Below, piece by piece: positions 45,091 through 54,113 of a stretch of DNA of 64,000 nt (position 1 is its first letter; each line of letters begins with the position of its first letter). The translations under genes were made by a program, and so were the position numbers. Below the pieces are notes generated by a model. That model did not search any database and was not told where the DNA came from. It saw only the letters and a program-made list of their open reading frames with translations. Origin of the DNA: Microbispora sp. H13382 (GTDB lineage Bacteria; Actinomycetota; Actinomycetes; Streptosporangiales; Streptosporangiaceae); NCBI RefSeq assembly GCF_014161445.1, contig NZ_JABBXA010000010.1, positions 62,001 to 126,000 on the forward strand, written 5' to 3'.

Positions 45091-46230
45091 CTACCTCCCG
45101 GCCCCCGCGAGCCGACGGTCCCCGGACCTCGTCTCGGCGAGGAGAAGGTCCACGACGTCGGTCAGGCGGCCGCCGCGCCGGAAGGCCTCACGCTGCCGCG
45201 CGGCCGAGCCGCCGTCGGCCACCGCCCGATCCGCGAGGGACGAGACGAGCGCCCAGTCGCCGGACTCCTCGAGCTGTGGCCGCAGCCCCTCCAGCATCCG
45301 GCCGATCACCTCACGGGCCGGCCTCGGCACGCCCTCGACCGGGTCGACCAGCTCGCCGTCCAGTCCCGAACGCGCGGCCCGCCAGGAGGCGGCCCGCACC
45401 AGTTCCGTACGCACGGACTCCTCGGCCGCGGAGGGCGAACGGCCGGTGGCGAGGGCGTCCAGCTCCCGCGCGACCAGCGCGCGGAACAGCCCGGCGATCA
45501 GCACGATGTCGTCCACCCGGGGGCAGGCGTCGCACACCCGCAGCTCGACCGTGGGCACGTGCGCCGACGGCCGGACGTCGAAGTAGAGCATGCCGGGATC
45601 GCTGATCACCCCCGACCGCACCAGCTCGACCACCATCGCGTCGTACTCTTCGGCCGACTCGAACCGCGCCGCCGGCCCGGCGGTGGGCCACCGCTGCCAC
45701 ACCATCGACCGGAAGCTCGCGTATCCGGTGTCGGCGCCCATCCAGTACGGCGAGCTGCAGCTCAGGGCCAGCAGCGGCGGCAGCCAGGGAGCCAGCCGGT
45801 GCGTCACGGCCACCGCCAGGTCGCGGTCGCGCACCTCCGCGTGCACCTGCGTGCCGCAGATGAGCTGCTCGCGGGCGAGCGCCTGGTAGTCGGCCAGCAT
45901 CTGCTCGTAGCGCGGATCAGGGGAGATCTTCATCGTCTCGGGGTCGACCAGCGGGACCGTCCCCGCCGCGACGATGCCCAGGCCGAGGCCGTCCGCCGCC
46001 GCGACCACGTCGGCCCGCAGTCCGGCCAGCTCCCGCGACAGGTCCTCCAGGCGGGTGCACGGGCGCGTGTTGGCCTCCACGACCGAGCGTTGCAGCTCCT
46101 GGGTGAACCGGTCGGGGGGCAACTGCTGGAGGAGCAGGCCGGCGCGCGGGACGGGCTGCCGTGTTGCCAGGTCCACGACGTGGAACTCCTCTTCGACGCC
46201 GACCGCCATGTCCCGCGCGAAATCCGTCAT
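45091..46230 (-). CDS. YbdK/EgtA-type carboxylate-amine ligase
   Basis: 379 aa of the glutamate-cysteine ligase family 2 (ATP-grasp-like GCS2). Motifs: VGVEEEFHVVDL at the N-terminus (metal and ATP acidic cluster), LQRSVVEANTRPC, GTQVHAEVRDRD, and the C-terminal TVELRVCDACP. It forms an amide bond between a gamma- or alpha-carboxylate and an amine, using ATP. The start MTDFARDM is chosen; a longer frame to 46293 exists. First gene of the ligase-amidotransferase-peptidase operon. Confidence 0.9.
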   Translation of the reverse strand: MTDFARDMAVGVEEEFHVVDLATRQPVPRAGLLLQQLPPDRFTQELQRSVVEANTRPCTRLEDLSRELAGLRADVVAAADGLGLGIVAAGTVPLVDPETMKISPDPRYEQMLADYQALAREQLICGTQVHAEVRDRDLAVAVTHRLAPWLPPLLALSCSSPYWMGADTGYASFRSMVWQRWPTAGPAARFESAEEYDAMVVELVRSGVISDPGMLYFDVRPSAHVPTVELRVCDACPRVDDIVLIAGLFRALVARELDALATGRSPSAAEESVRTELVRAASWRAARSGLDGELVDPVEGVPRPAREVIGRMLEGLRPQLEESGDWALVSSLADRAVADGGSAARQREAFRRGGRLTDVVDLLLAETRSGDRRLAGAGR

Positions 46231-46455
46231 ATGGTCGCCCCCCAGGCTGATGAGTGCTTTCGTGTCCTCTGCCCCGAAAGTCGGCTTACGCACGTCTCTG
46301 GTTTGCCATGGTGATGAAAGTTACAGGTCCTCACCAGAGGATCGCCCAGCTCACCGGCTCGCCGGCGGGGCCGCCTCGGCCGGGGCCCTTGACGGGAAGG
46401 GGTTACGCGGCCACGATCGCCGCGTTCCGAGCCGACCGTGAGCGCAGGGAGCCCG

Positions 46456-47838
46456 ATGAACGGCCGCGCATCTTCCTTCCGACGCCGCGTGTGGGCGGCC
46501 GCCGTCGCCGCGGTCCTGCTGACCGCCTGGCCCGCCGCCACGCCGGCCGGGGCGGTCGACGACCCGCCCGCGCCGGTGACCGGCAACGCGACCTACTTCG
46601 ACGCCCTCGGCTCGCCGTACGGCGGCTGCGGCATCCCGCAGTCGGAGCTGGACTCGCAGGACTTCGTCGCGCTGAACGTGTACGACACGCCCGGGGACTA
46701 CGCCTTCTATCCGCGGCCCCTGACCGGGGCGAACGCGTCCAAGGCCGGGCTGTGGAACAACGGCCTGAACTGTGGCAGGTACGTCAAGGTGACGATCTCC
46801 GACTACTGCACGGGCGTCAACGACGGCGGGGCCGGCCAGGCGTTCTGCCGCAACGGCTCGTGGGTCTCCGACGCCTACAGCGGCGCCACGCTGACCATGA
46901 TCGTCGCCGACAGCTGCGGCGATCCCAACGGCTGGTGCCGCGACGACCGCTACCACCTCGACCTGTCCAAGCCGTCGCTCAACAGGTTCGTCAAGAACGG
47001 GGCGCCCGTCGGGGACATGTACCCCAACCACTGGAACAACCGCCACGTGACCTGGTCGTTCGTCCCGGCGCCCGGCTACAGCGGCGACATCCGCATCGGG
47101 TTCATGAAGGGCGCGCAGGCGTGGTGGCCCGCCATCGCGGTCTCCCACCTGCCCAACGGCATCCACGGGGTGGAGTACTACGCCGACGGCGCCTGGAAGC
47201 AGGCCCAGATGAACTCCGACATGGGCCAGTCGTACATCATCGGCGGGGTCACGCAGGGCGCCACCCGGTTCCAGATCCGGGTGCGCGACGTGTCCGACGC
47301 GCTGGTGAACGGCGGCCGGGTCTACAGCTTCGCCCTGCCCGCGTCCTGCGGATCGCAGTGCGGCGCCGACTACACGGAGGTGAGCTACACCACGACGACG
47401 CCCAGTGGGTCGCCCTCGCCCTCGCCCTCGGTGTCCGTCTCGCCCTCCGCCTCACCGTCCGTCTCGCCGTCGGCCTCGCCGTCTGCGTCCCCGTCCGTTT
47501 CCCCGTCCGCCTCGCCCAGCCCGTCTCCCTCGGCGAAGCCCGGGAACTGCCAGGTGACCTACCAGGTGGCCAGCTCGTGGCAGGGCGGGTTCACGGCGGA
47601 CGTCACGGTCAAGAACACCGGCGCAGCGGCCTGGACGGACTGGGCGGTCACCTGGGACATGCCGTCCGGGGTGAGCCTCGTCAATGCCTGGAGCGCGACC
47701 GTGACGACCGGCGGCGCCCGCTGGACGGCGAAGGCGCCCTCGTGGGCGAGGAGCCTCGCGCCCGGCGCGTCGGCGAGCTTCGGCTTCCAGGCGTCCGGCC
47801 CCTCCACGCCCGGGGCGAGCGGCATCACCTGCTCCTGA
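46456..47838 (+). CDS. Secreted expansin-like protein with CBM2
   Basis: 460 aa extracellular protein. The signal peptide (SFRRRVWAAAVAAVLLTAWP) ends near ATPAGA. A double-psi barrel domain (GNATYFDALGSPYGGCGI to MIVADSCGDPNGWC) and a beta-sandwich domain (HVTWSFVPAPGYSGDIRIGF) give the expansin D1-D2 layout. A Ser/Pro-rich linker (SPSPSPSVSVSPSASPS type, about 320-362) leads to a family 2 cellulose-binding module (CQVTYQVASSWQGGF then TAWTDW-like WTDWAVTWDMPSG). It should loosen cellulose without hydrolysis, helping the cello-oligosaccharide uptake system. AGGGAG lies 4 nt before the ATG. Confidence 0.9.
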   Translation: MNGRASSFRRRVWAAAVAAVLLTAWPAATPAGAVDDPPAPVTGNATYFDALGSPYGGCGIPQSELDSQDFVALNVYDTPGDYAFYPRPLTGANASKAGLWNNGLNCGRYVKVTISDYCTGVNDGGAGQAFCRNGSWVSDAYSGATLTMIVADSCGDPNGWCRDDRYHLDLSKPSLNRFVKNGAPVGDMYPNHWNNRHVTWSFVPAPGYSGDIRIGFMKGAQAWWPAIAVSHLPNGIHGVEYYADGAWKQAQMNSDMGQSYIIGGVTQGATRFQIRVRDVSDALVNGGRVYSFALPASCGSQCGADYTEVSYTTTTPSGSPSPSPSVSVSPSASPSVSPSASPSASPSVSPSASPSPSPSAKPGNCQVTYQVASSWQGGFTADVTVKNTGAAAWTDWAVTWDMPSGVSLVNAWSATVTTGGARWTAKAPSWARSLAPGASASFGFQASGPSTPGASGITCS

Positions 47839-48019
47839 CCTCCGGCCGGCTCGCCGCCCCCGGACAGCGGTGAGCGGGCCGGCCTCGCTCCGGATTCCCA
47901 GCCCTTGTCCCGGGCACCGTACCCGTGGGAGGAGAAAGGTCCCGCGGCGCGGGGACCAGCGGCCCTGCCCCTGACGGGGCGCAGGGGGTCGGATGGGGGC
48001 AGGAGCAGAAGGAGGAGCC

Positions 48020-48877
48020 ATGACCCAACCCGTCATCGTGGGCACCGACGGATCGCGCGCCGCGACCGCCGCGGTGGAGTGGGCCGCGGGCGACGCGGCG
48101 CGCAAGGGCCTGCCGCTGCGGATCGTCCACGCGGTGGACCGCCTGCCGTACGAGATCGCGCGCTATCCGATCCCGGTGGAGGACCAGCTCGACCGCGCGG
48201 GCCGGCGGATCCTGGAGGAGGCCGAGCAGACCGTGCGGGAGACCCATCCGGTCGTCCGCGTCACCACCGCCCTGATCGAGGGCGACCCGTCCCGGGTGCT
48301 GCGTCAGGAGGCCGGGAACGCGGCGCAGATCGTGGTCGGCAGCAGGGGACACGGCGGGTTCGCCGGCATGCTGCTCGGATCGGTCAGCATGCACGTCGCC
48401 GGCCAGGTCGACGTCCCCGTCGTCGTGGTGCGTCCCGGGGTGTCGGCACCCAACGGGCTGGTCGTCGTCGGCGTCGACGGCTCCGACGAGGCCGGCACCG
48501 CGCTGACCTACGCCTTCGAGGAGGCGCGGCTGCGCGACTGCCGTCTGCTCGCTCTGTACGCCTGGCAGCTTCCGGTGCACGCCTTCGCGCCCGAGATCAC
48601 CTACGACGTCGACGAGGTGCGCAAGGCCCAGGAGGAGTACGTGGCGGACGTGCTGCGGGCCCACCGGGACCGGTACCCCGACGTCCGCGCCGAGATGCGG
48701 GCCGTGTGCGCCCACCCCGTCGCCGCGCTGGTGGAGGCGGGAGACAAGGCCGACCTGCTCGTCGTGGGGTCGCGGGGACGCGGAGCCGTCGGCGCGGCGG
48801 TGCTCGGCTCGGTGAGCCGGGCGGTCCTGCACCACGCGCACTGCGCCGTCGCGGTGGTGCGGCCTCCCCGGGGCTGA
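48020..48877 (+). CDS. Tandem universal stress protein
   Basis: 285 aa with two UspA domains (about 1-142 and 150-285). Each has the ATP-binding run: VVGSRGHGGFAGMLLGSVS in the first and VVGSRGRGAVGAAVLGSVS in the second (Gx2Gx9GS). Two-domain USPs of actinomycetes respond to hypoxia and stress. GGAGG lies 5 nt before the ATG; a frame to 47993 is not needed. Confidence 0.95.
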   Translation: MTQPVIVGTDGSRAATAAVEWAAGDAARKGLPLRIVHAVDRLPYEIARYPIPVEDQLDRAGRRILEEAEQTVRETHPVVRVTTALIEGDPSRVLRQEAGNAAQIVVGSRGHGGFAGMLLGSVSMHVAGQVDVPVVVVRPGVSAPNGLVVVGVDGSDEAGTALTYAFEEARLRDCRLLALYAWQLPVHAFAPEITYDVDEVRKAQEEYVADVLRAHRDRYPDVRAEMRAVCAHPVAALVEAGDKADLLVVGSRGRGAVGAAVLGSVSRAVLHHAHCAVAVVRPPRG

Positions 48878-49010
48878 GCCCGGCGCGGCCAAGGTCTCAT
48901 CCGCGAGTTGAGAGTCGGTGACGGCCCCGCAGTGGATTCTCCGGAAAAGTCTCATAAAGGACTTGAATGGGACACTTGAAGGAGGAATCCCAGCGATAAA
49001 AGGACCTCGT

Positions 49011-49496
49011 GTGACCGAGAACGACGTCATCGAATTCACGACCGGCCTCCCGGGCGTCGTCGCCTTCACCGCCGGCGAGGACAACGGCGCCCCGCGGGCC
49101 GCGTGGGGAGACACCTTCTTCTACTACGACCCCGACGACGTGCCGGCCAACCGGAAGATGCCCTTCGCCACGATCGTCGTCAGGGATTACGAGGGGTTCG
49201 ACACCGCCTCCGACCTGAACCGGCCGGGCGTTTTCCGGGTCAACATCGGCGTCGGCCGCGCCGTGTTCGAGGAACTGCTCGGTTACCCGCCGGCCGCGCA
49301 CCCCGCCCACCACGAGGCGGTGGACTACCGCGTACCGGACCGGATCCTGCCGCACCCGGTCTACGCCGCCCAGTCCTGGATCTGCGTGCTCAACCCCGGC
49401 GACGCCACGGCCGAGCGGGTGCGTACCCTCCTGACCGGCGCGCACGCCCGCGCGGCCGCCCGCCACGGGACCGGTGAGCAGGCCACCCGCGCGTGA
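49011..49496 (+). CDS. DUF6194 family protein
   Basis: 161 aa cytoplasmic protein. Features: GDTFFYYDPDDVP, MPFATIVVRDYEGFD, LNRPGVFRVNIGVG, ILPHPVYAAQSWICVLNPG, which define DUF6194. GTG start with AGGA 6 nt upstream; the longer frame from 48918 reads through non-coding-like sequence. Function is unknown. Confidence 0.85.
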   Translation: MTENDVIEFTTGLPGVVAFTAGEDNGAPRAAWGDTFFYYDPDDVPANRKMPFATIVVRDYEGFDTASDLNRPGVFRVNIGVGRAVFEELLGYPPAAHPAHHEAVDYRVPDRILPHPVYAAQSWICVLNPGDATAERVRTLLTGAHARAAARHGTGEQATRA

Positions 49497-49546
49497 CCCG
49501 GCGGGTGTTAGCGTGACTCCGGAGATGCGATCTTCGGGGAGGTCTC

Positions 49547-49855
49547 GTGTCGGTTCTCGTCGCGTTCAGCGTCACGCCGATCGGCGCCGGTGAGGATGTC
49601 GGCGAAGCGGTGGCGGAGGCCGTGCGCGTGGTCCGCGCGTCCGGGCTGCCCAACCGCACCGACGCCATGTTCACCACAGTCGAGGGCGAGACGTGGGACG
49701 AGGTGCTCGGCGTCGTCAAGGACGCCGTCGCCGCCGTCGAGGCCCGCTGCTCCCGCGTCAGCCTGGTGCTCAAGGCCGACGCCCGAGCAGGTCAGGGCAG
49801 GCTCGACGCCAAGGTCGCCACGGTGGAGCGCCACCTCGCCGAACGCCCGTCCTGA
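49547..49855 (+). CDS. MTH1187/UPF0045-type thiamine-binding protein
   Basis: 102 aa ferredoxin-like fold: [40 protein letters not shown] and [14 protein letters not shown]. The family forms tetramers that bind thiamine-related ligands. GTG start preceded by GGGGAGG. Monocistronic and small. Confidence 0.88.
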   Translation: MSVLVAFSVTPIGAGEDVGEAVAEAVRVVRASGLPNRTDAMFTTVEGETWDEVLGVVKDAVAAVEARCSRVSLVLKADARAGQGRLDAKVATVERHLAERPS

Positions 49856-49906
49856 TCACGGCCGGCCAGGCCCGCGCGCCGCACCGCCGCGTACGGCGGG
49901 TCGTCG

Positions 49907-50590
49907 TCAGGGGGAGGCCGCCATGGCGGTCTTCAGCGCCGCGCGCGACAGGCGGTCGGCGGCGCGCGTCGTCTCGGGGAGCCGGTGCCGCGGGGTCAGG
50001 GCGAGCACGTGCCGGCAGGCGGTCTCCAAATCGATCCGATGGCCGACGGAGACGAAGACCGGCTTGACGCCGTCCCGGGTGCGCAGCACCCGGCCGGTCA
50101 CCTGGCCGTCCAGGAGCAGGTCGCTCCACGCGCCGCGTTCCCGGCCGGGCTGGTCGAAGGAGCCGACGAAGGCCGTCTTGCCGACACCGATCGTGGGCAG
50201 CCCGGTGAGCACGCCGAGGTGGCAGGCGAGGCCGAACCGCCGGGGATGCGCCAGGCCGTACCCGTCGCAGACGATCAGGCCGGGCGTGACGGTGAGCCGC
50301 TCCAGCGCCTCGACCAGGCTGGGCAGCTCGCGGAAGGCGAGCAGGCCGGGCACGTAGTCGAAGGCGGGCCGTCCCGGCACCGTCACCTGCTCGACCACGT
50401 CCAGGCTCGCCGCGTCGAGCACGACGACCGCGGCGGCCAGCAGGTCGTCGGCGTAGGCCACGTCCACCCCCGCGACCAGGGCGGGGTCACGGGGACCGGG
50501 GCCGGCCAGGTCGAGCCGGGACCGCAGGGCGTCCTGGATCGCCTCCGCCTCCTCGACGGTGGCCGGGGCGGTGATGGAACAGACCTCCAT
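49907..50590 (-). CDS. nfi: Endonuclease V
   Basis: 227 aa. It cuts the strand one base 3' to deoxyinosine in DNA repair. Catalytic motifs: AGVDVAYADD (metal Asp), FDYVPGLLAFRELPSL (wedge PYxP-type FDYVPG), LIVCDGYGLAHPRRFGLACH (second Asp) and GVGKTAF. The start MEVCSITAP is family-like; upstream frame to 50758 is low complexity. It lies downstream of the MFS-fusion gene on the same strand, 164 bp apart. Confidence 0.93.
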   Translation of the reverse strand: MEVCSITAPATVEEAEAIQDALRSRLDLAGPGPRDPALVAGVDVAYADDLLAAAVVVLDAASLDVVEQVTVPGRPAFDYVPGLLAFRELPSLVEALERLTVTPGLIVCDGYGLAHPRRFGLACHLGVLTGLPTIGVGKTAFVGSFDQPGRERGAWSDLLLDGQVTGRVLRTRDGVKPVFVSVGHRIDLETACRHVLALTPRHRLPETTRAADRLSRAALKTAMAASP

Positions 50591-50754
50591 GCGGCGACCA
50601 TAACGCCCCGGCGACCCGGCGGGCGCAGGGATGCGCGTGGCGCGGTCGCCGGGCACGCCCCCCGGACGATCGGGCTGGTGAACCCGTCCGCGGCGGCACC
50701 CGTGCCCGCGGGCCGGACCGGGCCGGACCGGGCCGGGGCGCGGTCCGGTAGACG

Positions 50755-52917
50755 TCATCGTGAGCGGTGGTGCTCGACCACGCGGTCGCCCTCACCGGGG
50801 AACACCATGATCAGAAGGTGCTGGGGTGTTCCCGCCTCCCAGTCCGGCTGCCGGTAGTGGACGCGGATCCGATAATGGCCCTTGCCGCGGAACGCCAGAT
50901 TCGGCAGGGACTCTCCTCCCATCGGGTCCATGAGCTCGATGTGGCCCGCCGGGCTCTGGTAGCCGATCTCCACCACCCGATGCCACCCTTTCACCTCAAC
51001 CGGGGGCCTCGTACGGTAGGTCTCGGTGGTCACACAGATGTCGTAGTCGGAGTGACTGAGGATGATCAGGTGTCCCGGAACGGCGGCGACCAGGTCGTCG
51101 TCCTGCGCCGTGTCCAGCAGGCCGTCGTCGAACGGGTCCGACGGCGTGTTCTCGTCGTACTCGAAGGATTCCAGGACGCCGTAGTCGGTCCACGTCCGCT
51201 TGCGGGCGACGCGTACGGGTCTGATCAGCGGCCGGTGGCGGGAGCGGTCGCACGCCTTCTGGTTGGCGGCCTCCTGCGCCCGATACTCGGCCTCCTCGGC
51301 GTCGATCGCCGCCTGGAATCTCGCGGCGGCCGGGGGACAGATGGGGGCGATCAACGCCTCGTCGGCGTGCGGGCCGGGGTAGACCTCACACATCGCCCGC
51401 CCGTACGCCAGCAGGTCTCGGTCGGAGACGGTGGCGAACCGCCCGCCCGATCGCGCCCAGCAGATGAACGCCCGTTCGCCGGTCGGCACCCTCGCCGCGT
51501 CGCCGTACCGGGGCGCGCACTGGTCGAGGGTGGTGATGCGGCCGTACGCGAGGTCGGTGGCCGGCAGCGTGGCCGGCAGCGCGAGCACCGCGAGCGGCGG
51601 CCCGGCTCGCCGGACGGCGCGGGCGATCGCGGAGGTCGGCCAGCCGGCGGCCCGGTCCGGGCTCGTCTGATCGCCGTCGTCCGTCGCGTCGTCGTCATCC
51701 GATCCGGCGGCGTCGCCCACCGTGGACCGCCGGGCCCACAGCAGCGGGACCGCGGCGGCCAGCGCGGCGGCGGTGGCGAGCGCCGGCGGCGCGGCGCCGC
51801 CCAGATCGGCCAGCCGCCCCGCGGGCCCCTCCAGGAGTTCTCCCGCCTCGCCGGCGACGGTGGTGAGCAGGAGCAGCAGGCCGCCCGTCCGGCCGAGCAG
51901 CCGGTTGGGCGTGACGGCCTGCCGGTGGCTGAGCAGGGCGACGGTGGCGATCACCGCGCCGGTCGCCGGGACGCCGCTTCCGAGGACGTACCAGATTCGT
52001 TCCGCCCCGGGCCCGGAAAGGGCGAGCAGCAAAGTGAACGGCGCGCTCACGAGCAGGGCCCACCAGGCCAGCCGGAACGCGCCGAGCCTGCGGTGCAGCA
52101 GCACCGCCAGCAGCGCCCCGACGACGACAGGGCCGTAGGCCGACGCGATCGCCAGCCGCCAGGGGTACTCGATCGGTGTCGCGCTCAGGCCGAAGAACGC
52201 CGTCGCCCGCGCCTCGTCGGTCACCTCGTCGCGAAGTTCGAAAAGCAAGGACGACAGCAGCAGATAGAGGGCGATGGCCCGCAGCGCCGGATGCCGGGCC
52301 GTGAACCGGATCCCCTCCGCCGCCTCCCGCCACAGCCCCGCCCTCGGCGGCGATGGCCTCTCGGCGGCGGAGACGCCGCGGAACAGCGCCGCCGCCGCGG
52401 CCAGCGCCAGGCCGGCGGCGAACAGGAACTCGGGCCCCTGCCAGATGGTCCCCGTCAGCGTCATCGGCACGACGACGACGCACGGCAGCAGGGTCAGCAG
52501 GGCATTGGCCGGAAGCAGGCGCGCACGCCGTACGACGGACGGCAGGTACGCGTCCTGGGCGACCACCGTCACCGACGCCAGGACGCCGCTCGCCGGAATG
52601 GTGGCGAGGAGAAGCGGCCAGGTGGGCGCCCCGAGAGCCCCGGCCGCCGCGACGGCCGTGAGGGCCGCGCCCAGCAGCGCGGACACCACCAGGACCGACC
52701 GGCGCCGCGCGCGGTCGATCAGCACGCCCAGCGGCAGCGCCAGCACGAGGATCGCTACCGGCTCCACGGTCCGGTCGAACACGTTGAGAAGGTTCGACGA
52801 GATCCTCCGGTCAGCGATCCACAGAGCCGGTTCGATCAGCGGGTGGGAGACGCCGACGATGACGGCGGCGAGCGCGAAGAGCGCGAAGCGCAGACGTGCA
52901 CGGCGGGGGGATGCCAC
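50755..52917 (-). CDS. MFS-like membrane protein fused to a large hydrophilic domain
   Basis: 720 aa with GTG start (VASPRRARLRF); frame extends to 53007. The first 415 residues contain about 12 hydrophobic segments with MFS style (LVLALPLGVLIDRARRRSVLVVSALLG, the loop 2-3 motif). An acidic patch (GSDDDDATDDGD) and a further hydrophobic segment (PLAVLALPATLPATDLAYG) lead to a roughly 235-residue C-terminal domain with four Cys and the end HYRIRVHYRQPDWEAGTPQH. This tail resembles no transporter module I recognise and probably lies outside the membrane. Function is unknown. Confidence 0.75.
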   Translation of the reverse strand: MASPRRARLRFALFALAAVIVGVSHPLIEPALWIADRRISSNLLNVFDRTVEPVAILVLALPLGVLIDRARRRSVLVVSALLGAALTAVAAAGALGAPTWPLLLATIPASGVLASVTVVAQDAYLPSVVRRARLLPANALLTLLPCVVVVPMTLTGTIWQGPEFLFAAGLALAAAAALFRGVSAAERPSPPRAGLWREAAEGIRFTARHPALRAIALYLLLSSLLFELRDEVTDEARATAFFGLSATPIEYPWRLAIASAYGPVVVGALLAVLLHRRLGAFRLAWWALLVSAPFTLLLALSGPGAERIWYVLGSGVPATGAVIATVALLSHRQAVTPNRLLGRTGGLLLLLTTVAGEAGELLEGPAGRLADLGGAAPPALATAAALAAAVPLLWARRSTVGDAAGSDDDDATDDGDQTSPDRAAGWPTSAIARAVRRAGPPLAVLALPATLPATDLAYGRITTLDQCAPRYGDAARVPTGERAFICWARSGGRFATVSDRDLLAYGRAMCEVYPGPHADEALIAPICPPAAARFQAAIDAEEAEYRAQEAANQKACDRSRHRPLIRPVRVARKRTWTDYGVLESFEYDENTPSDPFDDGLLDTAQDDDLVAAVPGHLIILSHSDYDICVTTETYRTRPPVEVKGWHRVVEIGYQSPAGHIELMDPMGGESLPNLAFRGKGHYRIRVHYRQPDWEAGTPQHLLIMVFPGEGDRVVEHHRSR

Positions 52918-53088
52918 CGGGTGATCTTCGCCGCGACCGCCCGGTCCACGCAAACCGCCTCCGGCCCGCCCGGCCGATCCAGCTCGGCGAGGGAGCCGGG
53001 AGGCCACGCGCCCGGCCCATCCACACGCGGGGCCGCCCTATCCGGCGACGGGGCCGTTTCCCATGCCGATCAGGTCCGGCCGGCAGCC

Positions 53089-53994
53089 TCAGTAGCCCCG
53101 CGCGGGGTCGATCAGGCCCAGCAGCGGCTCCCCGCGCAGGTAGCGGGCGACGTTCTCGCGCACCCGCTCGGCGAGGCTTTCGGTGAGGCGGGTCTGCGGG
53201 TTGGCGCTGTGCGAGGTGATCAGCACGTTCGGCTCGGCCCACAGGCCGTGCCCGTCCGGCAGCGGCTCCGGGTCGGTGACGTCGAGGGCCGCGCCGCCGA
53301 TCTCGCCGGCGCGCAGCGCGGCGAGCAGGGCGTCGGTGTCGACGAGCTCACCCCGCGCCACGTTGACCAACCACCCGTGCGGGCCCAGGGCGCGCAGCTC
53401 GTCCCGTCCGACCATCCGGTACGTCTGCGAGGTGGCGGGCGCGGCCAGGATGACGTGATCGGCCCGTGGCCAGACGGCGGCCAGGCCCTCGAACGGCACG
53501 GTCTCGGCCGCGCCCTCGACCGGCCTGCCCGAGCGGTTGACCGCGAGGACGCCCGCCCCGAGGGCGCACAGCCCGGGGACGACGGCCCTGCCGATCCCGC
53601 CCGCGCCGACGACGGCCACCGTGCTCCCGCGCAGCGTCCCCGGCTGGTCGCGCCGCCACGTACGGCTCCGGGCGGCGGCGGGCAGCCGGTGCACCCCGGC
53701 CAGCAGCAGGGCGAGGGCGTGCTCGGCGACCTGCGGGGCGTAGGCTCCCGCCGCCGAGCACCACACGCGCGTGGAGTCGACGAGACCCTCCCGGGTCCAG
53801 CGTTCGACGCCCGCGGAGGGCAGCTGGACCCAGCGCACGCTCGGCGTCAGGTACTCCCGCACGCCCTCGGGCCGCGAGTCGGTCCAGACCAGCGCCTCCG
53901 CCCGGCGCGGATCCGCGACGACCTCACCGCCGGCGGCGCGGACCGACTCGACGATCAGCGGCGGGTCCGCCGGGGCCACGCAGACGGTGAGCAC
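53089..53994 (-). CDS. D-isomer-specific 2-hydroxyacid dehydrogenase
   Basis: 301 aa. GTG start with AGGAAGG upstream. The NAD loop is VAVVGAGGIGRAVVPGL; catalytic Arg is in LVNVARGELVDTDALL, Glu in DVTDPEPLPDG, and His in VLITSHSANP. It reduces a 2-oxoacid or oxidises the D-hydroxyacid; the substrate is not readable. The N-terminal substrate domain (about 1-95) is short but complete. Confidence 0.92.
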   Translation of the reverse strand: MLTVCVAPADPPLIVESVRAAGGEVVADPRRAEALVWTDSRPEGVREYLTPSVRWVQLPSAGVERWTREGLVDSTRVWCSAAGAYAPQVAEHALALLLAGVHRLPAAARSRTWRRDQPGTLRGSTVAVVGAGGIGRAVVPGLCALGAGVLAVNRSGRPVEGAAETVPFEGLAAVWPRADHVILAAPATSQTYRMVGRDELRALGPHGWLVNVARGELVDTDALLAALRAGEIGGAALDVTDPEPLPDGHGLWAEPNVLITSHSANPQTRLTESLAERVRENVARYLRGEPLLGLIDPARGY

Positions 53995-54113
53995 GCGCCC
54001 GTCCCTTCCTGGTCGCGCCGGGCGCCCGCGCGCCCGCGGCTTTCCCCCCACATTACGGTCCGCCCGCCTCGGCCGATCACCGGCCCGGTTCGCCGCGATG
54101 GGGGGCCGCGCCG

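Noticed and set aside
43312-46314. 1000-codon plus-strand open frame opposite the amidotransferase and ligase genes
   Set aside because: It is antisense to two well-supported enzymes; its translation is Arg/Gly/Pro/His-rich without domains, a usual shadow of GC-rich genes.
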